From: an uncultured Clostridia bacterium | Lineage (GTDB): Bacteria; Bacillota; Clostridia; TANB77; CAG-508 | Direction: 5' to 3' | DNA: 64,000 nt | Assembly (NCBI GenBank): GCA_947631185.1 | Contig: CANRKJ010000002.1 | Span: 42,283 to 106,282 of the forward strand | Shown: positions 1-10,347 of the stretch, piece after piece | How positions within the stretch are numbered: position 1 is the first letter of the stretch | How the letters are laid out: each line of letters opens with the position of its first letter | Program-made: the position numbers and the translations under genes | Notes under the pieces: model-generated | Told to the model about the DNA's origin: nothing | The model's database searches: none | Seen by the model: only the letters and a program-made list of their open reading frames with translations

Positions 1-400
1 ATCGGGTAAGTTCTCTAAGGATTCTAATATCTTTATTTGGAATAAAACTTGAGCGTACTATTCCAAGTTTAAAAAGATCAGCAATCCATTTGGCATCTTT
101 GTTATCATCTTTTTCGCCTTTAATACATCTAACCCATTTAGGATTAGCAACGACGACATTAGAGATATGACCTTCTAATGCATTGTATACAGGGATATAA
201 TACTTTCCAGTAGATTCCATGCATACATTCTGACAGCCGTTTTCTAATAGCCAATTTCTAAATTCAATTAGAGAATTATTAAAGGTAGAAAAACGTTTAC
301 GAAGATACTGTGGTTTGACGGAAGTAGAGTCACAAATGACAGCTACTATAAAAGATTTGTGCACGTCAACCCCACAAGCTTTAGGATAAATAACTTCCAT
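1..400 (-). mobile_element. IS110-family transposase, N-terminal part, truncated by window edge
   Basis: Minus-strand translation from ATG at 400: MEVIYPKACGVDVHKSFIVAVICDSTSVKPQYLRKRFSTFNNSLIEFRNWLLENGCQNVCMESTGKYYIPVYNALEG...; typical IS110 DEDD N-terminus (GVDVHK, MESTGKY). Not in the ORF track because it runs off the window. Confidence 0.9.
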
Positions 401-707
401 GATAAAAACTCCTTTATATAATAAATTTTCAAGGAATATAGGGACTGTGCAATTAACACTATAACAAACTTATCAGTCAATGATTAGTTTACAGCCTCGA
501 AGGACTACTTATGTGTGCTTGAAAAAACTGCACTTGCACTGTTTAATATACTGATTTAATCTGCGAGTTACAGAAATCTGCAACTCCTCCTGCCGTGCTT
601 TGTAGTATATATTCCTTAGAGGTATTATATAACGAAAACGCTTTAAACTCAAGGCTTTCATCCCTATGTGTGCCTTTGAGCAAAGCGAGAAAGGAATGGA
701 ATTTAAT

Positions 708-1244
708 ATGGAAGAAAAGTTTGATGTTTTAAATGAACAAGGTGAATTTACAGGAGAGATTGCTACAAGGGAAGAATGTCATAAAAAAGGATTATGGCAT
801 AGAGCAGTTTATGCTTTTATTATAGATAATGATAAAAATGTATTATTGCAAAAAAGAAGTGCAAATAAAAAATTATGGCCTAATATGTGGGATGTAACTG
901 TCGGAGGACATGTAATGGCAGGAGAATTTGGCAGACAAGCATTAATTAGAGAAGTAAAAGAGGAATTGGGAATAAATATAGAAGATAATGATATTAAATA
1001 TCTACTAGGTTCTACTTCAATAAATCAACAGGGAGATATTGTAAATAAACACTATAATGAATGTTATTTAATTATTAAAAATATTGATATTTCAAATATA
1101 AAAATACAAAAAGAAGAAGTATCTGATATAAAATATTTTTCTAAAGAAGAATTATTAGAAAGAATTTCTAATGACTATGAAGGCTTAACTGAAAAAACAG
1201 GGGTATGGAATTTTCTAAAAAAAATTTTAGAGTTATATGTATAA
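708..1244 (+). CDS. NUDIX hydrolase (IPP isomerase-like subgroup)
   Basis: Nudix box GGHVMAGEFGRQALIREVKEELGI; ORF 666..1244, likely start near 696/708. Confidence 0.85.
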   Translation: MEEKFDVLNEQGEFTGEIATREECHKKGLWHRAVYAFIIDNDKNVLLQKRSANKKLWPNMWDVTVGGHVMAGEFGRQALIREVKEELGINIEDNDIKYLLGSTSINQQGDIVNKHYNECYLIIKNIDISNIKIQKEEVSDIKYFSKEELLERISNDYEGLTEKTGVWNFLKKILELYV

Positions 1245-1361
1245 ACCCAAAAAAATGTCTTTTATGGTAAAATCTGATATAATAATAGAAGTTCTTAACA
1301 GATAAGTAATAAAAGTCAGGTTACTTAAACCTCTGTTAAATAATTTTAGGAGGATCAGCAT

Positions 1362-1433
1362 ATGATTATAAATAATAAATTGAAAAGCATGCATAGAATA
1401 TATGCATTAGGATTAAATAGATTTCCAGAGTAG
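1362..1433 (+). CDS. possible 23-aa small ORF (MIINNKLKSMHRIYALGLNRFPE)
   Basis: AGGAGG 7-8 nt upstream of ATG; short, no homology recognised. Confidence 0.3.
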   Translation: MIINNKLKSMHRIYALGLNRFPE

Positions 1434-1618
1434 TTATTTAAATAAAATTATTATAAAGTGTACTTAATTAACTCCTTCTGGGTTAGAACTTATGACAGAG
1501 CCCAAGTACTTTGCTAAATTGTAGCGTTGTAAAATATAAATAATTTTGAAAATTTATATACATAAAATAAAACATATTATATAATTAAATTAACTAATTT
1601 TTTATAGGAGGAAAATAT

Positions 1619-1873
1619 ATGAGAGAAAGAGTAGTAAGACCTTTTACAATGTGGAGACATTTCAAAGGAGCAAGATCATTTGTAATTACAGTGGCAGAAC
1701 ATAGTGAAAATGGAGAAAAATTAGTTGTTTATCGTTGTATGGATAACAATGGTAAAACAAACCATAAAGATGTTATTTATGCAAGACCATTAGAAATGTT
1801 TTTATCAGAAGTAGATCATGAAAAGTATCCAAACGTTACTCAAAAATATCGTTTCGAAGAAATTATAGATTAA
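1619..1873 (+). CDS. DUF1653 domain protein
   Basis: MWRHFKGARSFVITVAEHSENGEKLVVYRCMDNNGKTNHKDVIYARPLEMFLSEVD matches the DUF1653 pattern; AGGAGG RBS. Confidence 0.85.
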   Translation: MRERVVRPFTMWRHFKGARSFVITVAEHSENGEKLVVYRCMDNNGKTNHKDVIYARPLEMFLSEVDHEKYPNVTQKYRFEEIID

Positions 1874-1998
1874 TTCATATTCTCAAGAAAAACATTAACA
1901 AAATCATTGACATTTTTAATAATCTATGTATAGGAAATGACAATTCCACAAACGTGGTTTTGCCGAATTGAGTTAACTCACATCTAAATTGTCAAATT

Positions 1999-2022
1999 GA
2001 ACACGGAATGTGTTCTTTTTTT
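1999..2022 (+). terminator. intrinsic terminator
   Basis: GAACAC-ggaat-GTGTTC followed by a T tract. Confidence 0.75.
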
Positions 2023-2191
2023 ATACGCAAAGAATAGTATTTTATTTTTTTAATTATTTATATCATCTCTTTTATAATAAGTATTAAAGAAAAATGGATA
2101 ATGGATTGGTGCATGTGCTATATTAAATGTTAAAGGTGAATCTTTTAAAAACTTAATTAAATTATTTGCTTTATAATTGTAATAGAGAATG

Positions 2192-3115
2192 TCAATTATT
2201 ATATCTTTTACTTTTCCAAAAATCACAATTATCTTGATTTTCTTCATTCATTATAGGATAGACTAAATTTTCGTTAAAGATATATTTTATATATTTTGAA
2301 TTGCAGGGGTTAGGACATCCTGTAAAATAAATTACAGGTTTGTCTTTTAATATGACTATCATTGAATTTGTACTTTCATGTTCTCCATGCATACAAATAC
2401 TACAGCCCTCTTTTTTAGAATGAGTTTTCATGATATTAAACAAGTCTTCCTCATTTTTAGAATATAAAAGCTTTTTATATGTTATTTTTTTTCTAATATT
2501 TGCATTCTTTTTAGGAATATCCGTATATTTTTTCTTAAAATTTTTTACATCATTGTAAATATCTGCATTTGAAATTGTTAAACAATTTGATATACTTGCA
2601 GCTTTTTTTCTTTTTACAGCATAATTTTTTCCTACAGTTTCTAAAATATATAATTCATGCTTATCCATAATTAAAAAAGAATTATCGTAGTAAGAAGGTT
2701 TATTATATCCACAATTTCCTCCTTGTCCATATTTTTGTAATAATTCAATAATAATATTTAAGGCTTCTTTTGCAGAAGATGCTCTCTCAAGTCCTAGTCT
2801 TACAAAATCCATTCCAATTAAAGCTTCTTTATTGTTCCTAGAAGTCTTCGTACTTATTGCTTCATTCCCAATACATACACCGCAATCATTAACGCCCATT
2901 TCTGCTCCCCATATCCAAATAGGTTTAGAAATCAATATAGCATGAGTGTTTTTTACTTGTTCTATTTCTATGTAAGTTGTTTTCAATTTCTTGTCAGTAT
3001 TTTGTTTGGCATCTATAAATACCATTACTTGAGGTTCGTCATATTGTCTATCACTATTTTTTGCAAACATTGAATAATATTTTTTATTTCCTATCTTACC
3101 TATTGTATCACACAT
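2192..3115 (-). CDS. C69/secernin-like dipeptidase (Ntn hydrolase)
   Basis: MCDTIGKIGNKKYYSMFAKNSDRQYDEPQVMVFIDA...; catalytic N-terminal Cys, NSDR motif. Confidence 0.75.
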   Translation of the reverse strand: MCDTIGKIGNKKYYSMFAKNSDRQYDEPQVMVFIDAKQNTDKKLKTTYIEIEQVKNTHAILISKPIWIWGAEMGVNDCGVCIGNEAISTKTSRNNKEALIGMDFVRLGLERASSAKEALNIIIELLQKYGQGGNCGYNKPSYYDNSFLIMDKHELYILETVGKNYAVKRKKAASISNCLTISNADIYNDVKNFKKKYTDIPKKNANIRKKITYKKLLYSKNEEDLFNIMKTHSKKEGCSICMHGEHESTNSMIVILKDKPVIYFTGCPNPCNSKYIKYIFNENLVYPIMNEENQDNCDFWKSKRYNN

Positions 3116-3131
3116 AAAATTATCTCCTTTA

Positions 3132-3605
3132 CTATCTAATTAGTTTTTTATACAAAATATATTCTAAAAATTTCTCACAACCATATTTTATATCATCATA
3201 AGTTGCATTAAAATTGCCATAATACCAAGGATCTATTATATCTCTTGATTTCTCTGTAAAATCTAGTAACTTAAATACTTTCTTTTCAGAATCTTTTTCA
3301 ATTATCTTTAAAATATTTTTTATGTTTTCATCTTCCATTCCTAAAATATAATTAAATTTCTGATAGTCATCTTTTTTCATTTGTCTTGATAAACGGTCAG
3401 TAAATAGTATATTATGTTTATTTAAAATATCTTTAACTTCAGGATATATTCTTGTTTTATTTTTTTCATTATAGTCACTAGTTGCAGCAGAATCAATGAA
3501 GAAGTGATTTTCTAATCCTTTATTTTTTATTATATCTTTGAAAATGAATTCTGCCATTGGAGATCTACAAATATTTCCTAGGCATACAAATAATATTTTT
3601 ACCAT
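3132..3605 (-). CDS. low-molecular-weight protein-tyrosine phosphatase
   Basis: MVKILFVCLGNICRSPMAEFIF P-loop, C-terminal DPWYYG; internal start preferred over 3647. Confidence 0.9.
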   Translation of the reverse strand: MVKILFVCLGNICRSPMAEFIFKDIIKNKGLENHFFIDSAATSDYNEKNKTRIYPEVKDILNKHNILFTDRLSRQMKKDDYQKFNYILGMEDENIKNILKIIEKDSEKKVFKLLDFTEKSRDIIDPWYYGNFNATYDDIKYGCEKFLEYILYKKLIR

Positions 3606-3967
3606 ATTACTATCCTTTTGTATTTTATAATGTGTAATTTTTTTCAATATGATTATACTATAAAGTTTAAAACTATGCTATAGTACAGTTGAAAATAATT
3701 AACATATTTAATATAAAAGAAAATGTAGTGGATGTACAATAAAGGAATTATATGATATACTTTATTTAATCATACAGTTTTTGATGAATATGACATTAAA
3801 TGGGAGGTGTTTTAATTAAAAAAAAAATTATATTTGTTTGTGTTAATATTTACATAAATTGACTTAAAAGAATAAATGTGTTACAATTAAGATGTTCGTA
3901 ACAAGTTGTTTGCCTAAACAGGCGAATTATTCCATCCTATTTAGATGGAGAATGAAAGGAGTACCTT

Positions 3968-4282
3968 ATGATTGAAGCAATTTTTGGAATTGGATTCGTT
4001 GCTATGTGTGTCTCATTTCTGTTTCCAGAAGAAACTGAAACACTGAAAAAATCAACAGTAAAGGCCGCAAGACTCACTGGTAAACAAATGTCTGCATCAG
4101 CGTACACGAATGAAGGAAAGCTTATAAAAGCTTACAGAAACCAAGAAGAAGCTCGGCGTCATCGTGCAAAGTTAGACATAGGAACGGTAATTTATTTGCC
4201 TAACGGCACAAATATTACTGTCGAGGAAGGTCTAAAGGATGTAGAATCCGATGGCTGGTGGTATGCCTGGACTACGATTTAA
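3968..4282 (+). CDS. hypothetical protein, GC-rich compositional outlier
   Basis: RBS AAAGGAG, intact ORF, own terminator; codon usage (CGG, CGT) differs from surrounding genes. Confidence 0.7.
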   Translation: MIEAIFGIGFVAMCVSFLFPEETETLKKSTVKAARLTGKQMSASAYTNEGKLIKAYRNQEEARRHRAKLDIGTVIYLPNGTNITVEEGLKDVESDGWWYAWTTI

Positions 4283-4286
4283 AAAA

Positions 4287-4331
4287 AGCCCCATCTTGAT
4301 TATTTTAATAAAAATCAAGATGGGGTATTTT
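4287..4331 (+). terminator. intrinsic terminator
   Basis: CCCCATCTTGATT...AATCAAGATGGGG then T-rich. Confidence 0.85.
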
Positions 4332-4369
4332 CTATATAAAAAATTATCATTTTTTATATTTCTTTTTTA

Positions 4370-4609
4370 GACAGCAAGTGGGAAGTCTTAGCAGAGCCGA
4401 TTCAGACTGTACTTCGTAAGTATGGGATTCCTGATGCTTACAATCAGTTGAAGGAACTAACAAGAGGAAAGAATATTTCTAAGGAATCTATTCAAGAGTT
4501 TATAAAATCTTTGAATGTGATTTCTGATGAAGATAAGTCAACACTTCTTGCTCTTACTCCTTCTGGCTACATTGGGCTTGCGAGCCAAATTGTGCAAGAT
4601 GAATTGTAA
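4370..4609 (+). pseudogene. purB: adenylosuccinate lyase C-terminal fragment
   Basis: Open frame with no start: DSKWEVLAEPIQTVLRKYGIPDAYNQLKELTRGKNISKESIQEFIKSLNVISDEDKSTLLALTPSGYIGLASQIVQDEL*, the PurB C-terminus. Rest of the gene absent. Confidence 0.85.
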
Positions 4610-4856
4610 TGTTTTAATTTAGTTGTTTAATTGAAAAAAGGGGAGCCGTTTCCATTAAGGATTCGGTTCTTTCCCTATATATACTAAAAGTTATATCATT
4701 ATTATATTAAATGTTAAGAAATTTTGAAAAATATCTAAAAATAGTATATAATAAATATAATGTAAAAAATTAAAAGAAAAAAATATAGAGGTATTTTTTA
4801 GCAGATGAATTAGACATTGTAGATAAACTAGCTATAAAATAAAAAGGAGAAATAAA

Positions 4857-6104
4857 ATGCCAGTATATGTAGGAATAATTATAATACCATTTATTATTTT
4901 AATAATTAGAAAAGCAAATCTAATAACTACAAAAAAGCCAGTAAAAATATTATTAAATATATCTTTGATTTTAATTTCATTAATATATATAATTTTTTGT
5001 TGGATAGTAAGACAGCCACCATTTGATTTTGAGGATCATTATTCAGTAGAGTATATGATTTTTGAGGGTGAATATATATTATATTCTGGATTAATATTTG
5101 CATTTACACCTTTTATGTGGATTATATTAATTCATTTTCTTAAAAAGATTTTTTCTTCAATTAGGGTTAGAAAAAATGCAATTATTAAACAAGATGAGGA
5201 ATACATATATTATAGAGGTGATTTAGAAAAAATATCTCCAAGTATAATAATGTTTGCATCAACTTTTGAAGTGGATTTGAAAAAAAGTATTTCATCTACA
5301 ATATTAAAATTAAAGCTTACAGGCTATATAGAAGAAAAAAATGGTGTTTTAATTTATACAGATAAAGATGAATCTAGTCTTCTTGATAGTGAGAAAATGG
5401 TTTTGAACTTAATTAGAAATAATGAATTTGATAAAAACAAATATATAAAAATTATTGAACAAGAAACTTTGAAAAATAAATATATAGCAAAAAATGGAAA
5501 AGGCAAAACATTTAGAATATTAAAAATTATATTTGCAATTTTTATTCCAATAATAGCTTATAATTTTTCTATTTGGCTAGATCAATATAGTTTTAATTAT
5601 TATAATTTAAATTCAGAAGATGATGGACATGCTTATATTTGTTTAAAAAAAGAGGAAGATATAGAAAACCTTTATTATAATGAAATTAAAGATGAAAATG
5701 ATTATTATCATAGCAAAATGTATGATGGCAGTTGGGATTATAATTATAAAGAAATAAGAGCAGATAAACTTGAGTATAGTGTTGTAAGAAAAGTATTATT
5801 ATTAAATATATTAGGAACATTTATGGTTGGATTTATAGAGATTTTTGCTATAATTGCTTTATATATTATAATAGAACAAATAATTTATATAAATAAAAAC
5901 TATAGAAGAACACTAAAAGGTAAAGCTTTATTAAATAAAGCTTATGCTTTGAAAAATTATTTAAAGAAATATTCTCTAATAAAAGATAGAACAGAAGAAG
6001 AATTAGTTTTATGGGAATATTATTTGGTTTATGCTGTTATATTAGATGTTAATGTAAATATTGATGATAAGATAATCGAGAAATATGTAAAAGAAATTAT
6101 TTAA
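4857..6104 (+). CDS. multi-pass membrane protein, DUF2207-like cytoplasmic segment
   Basis: N-terminal TM helices, SPSIIMFASTFEVDLKKSISSTILKLKLTGYIEEKNG segment typical of DUF2207-type proteins. Confidence 0.5.
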   Translation: MPVYVGIIIIPFIILIIRKANLITTKKPVKILLNISLILISLIYIIFCWIVRQPPFDFEDHYSVEYMIFEGEYILYSGLIFAFTPFMWIILIHFLKKIFSSIRVRKNAIIKQDEEYIYYRGDLEKISPSIIMFASTFEVDLKKSISSTILKLKLTGYIEEKNGVLIYTDKDESSLLDSEKMVLNLIRNNEFDKNKYIKIIEQETLKNKYIAKNGKGKTFRILKIIFAIFIPIIAYNFSIWLDQYSFNYYNLNSEDDGHAYICLKKEEDIENLYYNEIKDENDYYHSKMYDGSWDYNYKEIRADKLEYSVVRKVLLLNILGTFMVGFIEIFAIIALYIIIEQIIYINKNYRRTLKGKALLNKAYALKNYLKKYSLIKDRTEEELVLWEYYLVYAVILDVNVNIDDKIIEKYVKEII

Positions 6105-6109
6105 AACAA

Positions 6110-6136
6110 AACCACCGGTTAAACCGGTGGTTTTTA
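6110..6136 (+). terminator. intrinsic terminator
   Basis: ACCACCGGTT/AACCGGTGGT + T tract. Confidence 0.85.
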
Positions 6137-6203
6137 ATATGATTAACGTTCCATATGTGCACTAATTATAATAAATGACATATATTATAAAAGGGGGCTA
6201 ATA

Positions 6204-6695
6204 ATGAAAAATAAAAAAATTATTATAATTGGTGTAATAATAATTGTAATATTGTTGATGGCAGTAGCATATTCAGCACTGGCTACTCAATTATCATTAA
6301 ATGGAACAGCTGAAATTGTAAGTGAATGGAATGTCAAAATAACTAGTGTTACAGCTCAATATGTTAGTGAAGGCTGTGAAGCAGGAGAACCACAATTTAC
6401 AAATACAACTGCAACATTTAATGCAGAATTGGTAAAACCAGGAGATTATATTACCTATTTTATACAGATTGAAAATCAAGGAACTTTAGATGCTACTTTG
6501 AAAAATATAACATTTCAAGAAGATCAAAATGGTTCACCAGCAATTATTTATGTTACCACAGAGCCAGATACTTCATTAAAAGCTGGAGCAAAAACTGGTT
6601 TCTTAGTTAAAGTAGAGTTTGATGAGAACACAACAGAAATGCCGGCTGTAAAAAATAAGACTATTACAGGAATTATAGAATATGTACAAAATTAA
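6204..6695 (+). CDS. TasA/CalY (camelysin)-like secreted protein
   Basis: N-terminal TM/signal with AYSALATQLSLNGTAEI cleavage-type sequence and a beta-sandwich-like body; followed by a SipW-type signal peptidase. Confidence 0.65.
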   Translation: MKNKKIIIIGVIIIVILLMAVAYSALATQLSLNGTAEIVSEWNVKITSVTAQYVSEGCEAGEPQFTNTTATFNAELVKPGDYITYFIQIENQGTLDATLKNITFQEDQNGSPAIIYVTTEPDTSLKAGAKTGFLVKVEFDENTTEMPAVKNKTITGIIEYVQN

Positions 6696-6747
6696 TATAG
6701 ATAGTAAGTAAATTTTTCTTAATTTTATAAAGTATATTTAAAATAAG

Positions 6748-6993
6748 GTGAAAAAAGTGAAATATATAAAAAATAAAGAGTTATTAATTATAATGATTAT
6801 TATTTTGTATTTGTTTTTTACAATATATTTAATTGTGAAAAATGAAATTTTTTGCATTAATATACTAAGTCCTGTATTTTGGTTATTTATTTTTTCTTTT
6901 ATAATTTGGAAGATGAAGAATTGTTATATAAGATATAATATAAAAAAAATATTATATATTTATATGCTAATTATTTCATGTATATATTTTTAA
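6748..6993 (+). pseudogene. N-terminal membrane segment of split SipW-type signal peptidase
   Basis: Same reading frame as 7006..7932, separated only by TAA at 6991-6993 (ISCIYF*FYFYMGFIFGF). Confidence 0.5.
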
Positions 6994-7005
6994 TTTTATT
7001 TTTAT

Positions 7006-7932
7006 ATGGGATTTATTTTTGGATTTTATAAGAGCCCATATAATCATGAAATATTAGCTATTTTAAAAAATATTGTAATACAGGTTTTTCCTATTTTTGG
7101 TATTGAATTTTCAAGATGGTTTATTGTAAATAGAAATAAAAAAAATAAATCAATGATATTAATAGTAGTAATATTATTTATATTAGTAGAAATTAACTAT
7201 AGTGTATTATTTAATTTGTTCTCAAATAAAGAAAATCTTTTTAAATATGTTTGTGGTACTATTTTTCCTTTAATTGCTCAAAGTATTTTATATACGTATT
7301 TATCATTAAAAGGAAATTATTTTTTACCTTTAATATATAAAACATTAAATAAATTAGTAATTTTATTATTACCAATTTTACCAAATTTAAATTGGTTTAT
7401 TACTGGTTCAATAGGAATTTTATCATCTGTAATAATTTATATATTATTTCAATATAAATTTTTTAAAGAAAGAAAAGATAAAAAAAGAGATAGAAAACAG
7501 TTTGTAGAAATAATTAGTTATTCTGCAACTATTGTATTATCTGTAACTTTGGTATCTTTTATGTTAGGAATATTTAAATATCAACCTATAACTATACTTT
7601 CTAATAGTATGGTTCCTTGTTTCGAACGTGGTGATATTGTTATTTACAAAAAACTTAAAACAGATGAATTAAATAAAATTTCAAAAAATTCTATTATTAT
7701 TTATCATATAGGTAATCAAAATATTGCTCATCGAGTGATTAATATAATAGAAGATAATCAAGCTGTATTATATCAAACTAAAGGCGATAACAATAATTTG
7801 GCAGATAGAAATTTAGTTAAAATAGATCAGATTGAAGGAGTATTTATTTTTCATATTAAATATATAGGGTTTCCTACTGTTTGGTTATATGAGTATTTGA
7901 ACAATGAAGATAATAACATTCAAAAAAATTAA
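7006..7932 (+). CDS. SipW-like (ER-type) signal peptidase I with N-terminal TM domain
   Basis: ITILSNSMVPCFERGDIVIYKKL (Ser motif) and NIAHRVINII (His replacing Lys), TKGDNN box. Confidence 0.85.
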   Translation: MGFIFGFYKSPYNHEILAILKNIVIQVFPIFGIEFSRWFIVNRNKKNKSMILIVVILFILVEINYSVLFNLFSNKENLFKYVCGTIFPLIAQSILYTYLSLKGNYFLPLIYKTLNKLVILLLPILPNLNWFITGSIGILSSVIIYILFQYKFFKERKDKKRDRKQFVEIISYSATIVLSVTLVSFMLGIFKYQPITILSNSMVPCFERGDIVIYKKLKTDELNKISKNSIIIYHIGNQNIAHRVINIIEDNQAVLYQTKGDNNNLADRNLVKIDQIEGVFIFHIKYIGFPTVWLYEYLNNEDNNIQKN

Positions 7933-7948
7933 AATGGAGGAGATTATT

Positions 7949-9013
7949 ATGAAAAATAAAAAAAGATATATAAACAAGAGAAAAGGTAAAATGCAGAGGG
8001 ATTATATAGTTATTATATTTATGATTTTGATTGGCCTTTTTTTTATAGTATTTGGGTTGGAAGAAGAATATAATATAAAACCCATTTACAGTTATACAGC
8101 ACAAAAAAACAGTTATTATGAAGTTTTATTAAAACCAAATAATTTTTATGAAAAATCACTACTTCCTTCTGGCAGTTATTATGCTTCAAAATCAATTGAT
8201 TTTTATAAAATAATGTTTAAATATGATTTCGTTGGAAACCAGAAAACTGATTTAATATATGATTATAATATTACAGCTAGTTTAGTTGGAAAAGTGAGAA
8301 CAGACGATAATGAAGAAAAAGAAATTTGGACTAGAGATTTTAATTTATTTGAGAAAAATAATAATCAAGTTTATGATAATAAATTTTCTATTAATGAAGA
8401 AGTTAGTGTTGATTATGAATATTATAATAATTTAGCACGTTCTTATGAAGATACTTATGGAATTTCGATAGATTCTGTTCTTAAAGTTCGTTTAAATATT
8501 TATAACAAAACTAATATTTTAAATTCTAATAGTAACCAGGAAAAAAACGAAGACTTTATCGAACTAGATATACCACTAACAAACACAATAACACAAGTAA
8601 AAGAAAATTATGAAAAGAATATTTTAAAAAATATTTTTTCAAAAGATGAAAAAAATATAAATTACAGAATTATTTATTATATAATTGGTGGATTATTTAT
8701 TTTTGGAAGTATACAAATAATGATATTAAAAATTAAGAATAATCATAAAACACCAGAAGAAAAATATATTCGAAATATGAAACATATTTTAAAAAATTAT
8801 GGTGATTTAATTGTAACAGTTACCAATAAACCAAATTATAAAAATTTAGAAATAATGAATATAGAATTTTTAAATGATTTAATTAATGTAGCAGAACAAA
8901 ATCAAAGTAATATTATACTTTATGAATCGAATGAAAGTGAAGAGAGCAATTTATATGTTTTTGCTGGTGGATATGTATATATTTATATTGTAACATCAAA
9001 TGAATTAAAATAA
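7949..9013 (+). CDS. DUF5305 family protein
   Basis: Start at 7949 with GGAGG RBS; YEVLLKPNNFYEKSLLPSGSYYASKSIDFYKIMFKYDF... pattern; neighbours SipW/CalY genes. Confidence 0.7.
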   Translation: MKNKKRYINKRKGKMQRDYIVIIFMILIGLFFIVFGLEEEYNIKPIYSYTAQKNSYYEVLLKPNNFYEKSLLPSGSYYASKSIDFYKIMFKYDFVGNQKTDLIYDYNITASLVGKVRTDDNEEKEIWTRDFNLFEKNNNQVYDNKFSINEEVSVDYEYYNNLARSYEDTYGISIDSVLKVRLNIYNKTNILNSNSNQEKNEDFIELDIPLTNTITQVKENYEKNILKNIFSKDEKNINYRIIYYIIGGLFIFGSIQIMILKIKNNHKTPEEKYIRNMKHILKNYGDLIVTVTNKPNYKNLEIMNIEFLNDLINVAEQNQSNIILYESNESEESNLYVFAGGYVYIYIVTSNELK

Positions 9014-9050
9014 ACAGAGAAATGTTTTTTTACATTTCTCTGTTTATTTT
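9013..9050 (+). terminator. intrinsic terminator
   Basis: AACAGAGAAATGT...ACATTTCTCTGTT + T-rich tail. Confidence 0.8.
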
Positions 9051-9188
9051 ATTGTTAAAAGTGGAAATGGTAAAATTATTTTATTTAGTGTGTTGTAATA
9101 TATATTTATAAATGATAAAATAATAAATATATAAAAATAAAAGTAAATTTTGTAATAGTATAGTAATATAATTAAAGAAGGATATATA

Positions 9189-9668
9189 ATGGAAGAATAT
9201 AAAAAGTTTATAGAAATATTTTTTAAAGATGCAGATCCAACAATTTTGAATCAAGCATTTGAATTTTCTATAATAGTGATTATTATAATTTATAGTGTTA
9301 TAGGAGTTATTATATTAATTTCTTTATGGAAGATTTTTAAAAAAGCAGGGGAGAAACCATGGAAATCATTAATCCCAATATATAACTACATAATATTATA
9401 TAAAATCTCATCAATATCTCCATTATATTTATTAGTTATATTTTTATTGTTTGTTCCAAAAATAAGTTTAATTGGATATATTTTATGGAATATAGTAGAT
9501 GCTACACAAAAAGCTTTATTAGTAAAAAAATTTAATAAGTCAATTTGGTTTATTGTTGGAATTATTTTGTTGGATTTTGTTTTTTATCCAATATTAGCTT
9601 TTGGAGATTCAGAGTACCAAAAAAGTAATGGTGAAAAAATAGAAGGTGAGGATATTGTTAACAAATAA
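9189..9668 (+). CDS. DUF5684 family membrane protein
   Basis: WKIFKKAGEKPWKSLIPIYNYIILYKI, typical of DUF5684. Confidence 0.75.
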   Translation: MEEYKKFIEIFFKDADPTILNQAFEFSIIVIIIIYSVIGVIILISLWKIFKKAGEKPWKSLIPIYNYIILYKISSISPLYLLVIFLLFVPKISLIGYILWNIVDATQKALLVKKFNKSIWFIVGIILLDFVFYPILAFGDSEYQKSNGEKIEGEDIVNK

Positions 9669-10200
9669 AAAATTTAAAATAATTATATTATTAGTAATAT
9701 CATTAATATGGATGTTATTTATATTTAAATTATCAGATATGAATATGATAAATTCGAATGGAAAAAGTGTAAAAATTATAAGTATATTTATAGAAGATGC
9801 TTTGGATATAACAAATGAATATGGAATAACCAGTTCTTATCCTACAAACCAAAAATTAGAAAGAGCATCAAATTTAATAAATCAACCACTTAGAAAAGTA
9901 ATGCATGCATCTGTTTATTTTATTTTAGCATTTATAATTATTACTGCTATGGATATAAAGTTTGAACATAAGAAATATATTATATCAATTATTATTACTA
10001 TTGCAATATGTTTTTTATTTGCATTAACAGATGAATTTCACCAAACGTTTGTCAGTGGTAGAACAGGTCGAATAATGGATGTTTTTATAGATACAACAGG
10101 TAGTATTTTAGGAACATTATTTTATACAACATATCATATAATATATAATTTAGGGTATAAAAGGGCAATAAAAGATAATGATTTAAAAGAGCGACTATAA
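9646..10200 (+). CDS. VanZ family protein
   Basis: RKVMHASVYFILAFII...ALTDEFHQTFVSGRTGRIMDVFIDTTGSILG. Confidence 0.9.
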   Translation: MRILLTNKKFKIIILLVISLIWMLFIFKLSDMNMINSNGKSVKIISIFIEDALDITNEYGITSSYPTNQKLERASNLINQPLRKVMHASVYFILAFIIITAMDIKFEHKKYIISIIITIAICFLFALTDEFHQTFVSGRTGRIMDVFIDTTGSILGTLFYTTYHIIYNLGYKRAIKDNDLKERL

Positions 10201-10347
10201 TTAAGTCGCTTTAATAGTACATGAGATTTAGAAATAAAATTAATTTATCTTAATATAATTATAATATAGATTTGATAAAAAACAATTTTAATGTTATAAT
10301 TCAAACAGTAATTACAAAGACTAAATAAATTATAAATCAGAAGGGAA

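Noticed and set aside
2050-2247. 65-aa minus ORF overlapping the C69 peptidase 3' end
   Set aside because: No recognisable family; no CGG at the overlap; insufficient evidence that it is a frameshifted continuation.
3968-4282. Applying the CGG +1 rule to this gene
   Set aside because: The +1 frame hits a stop after a few codons; zero frame is intact, so CGG is kept as Arg here and treated as a foreign-gene exception.
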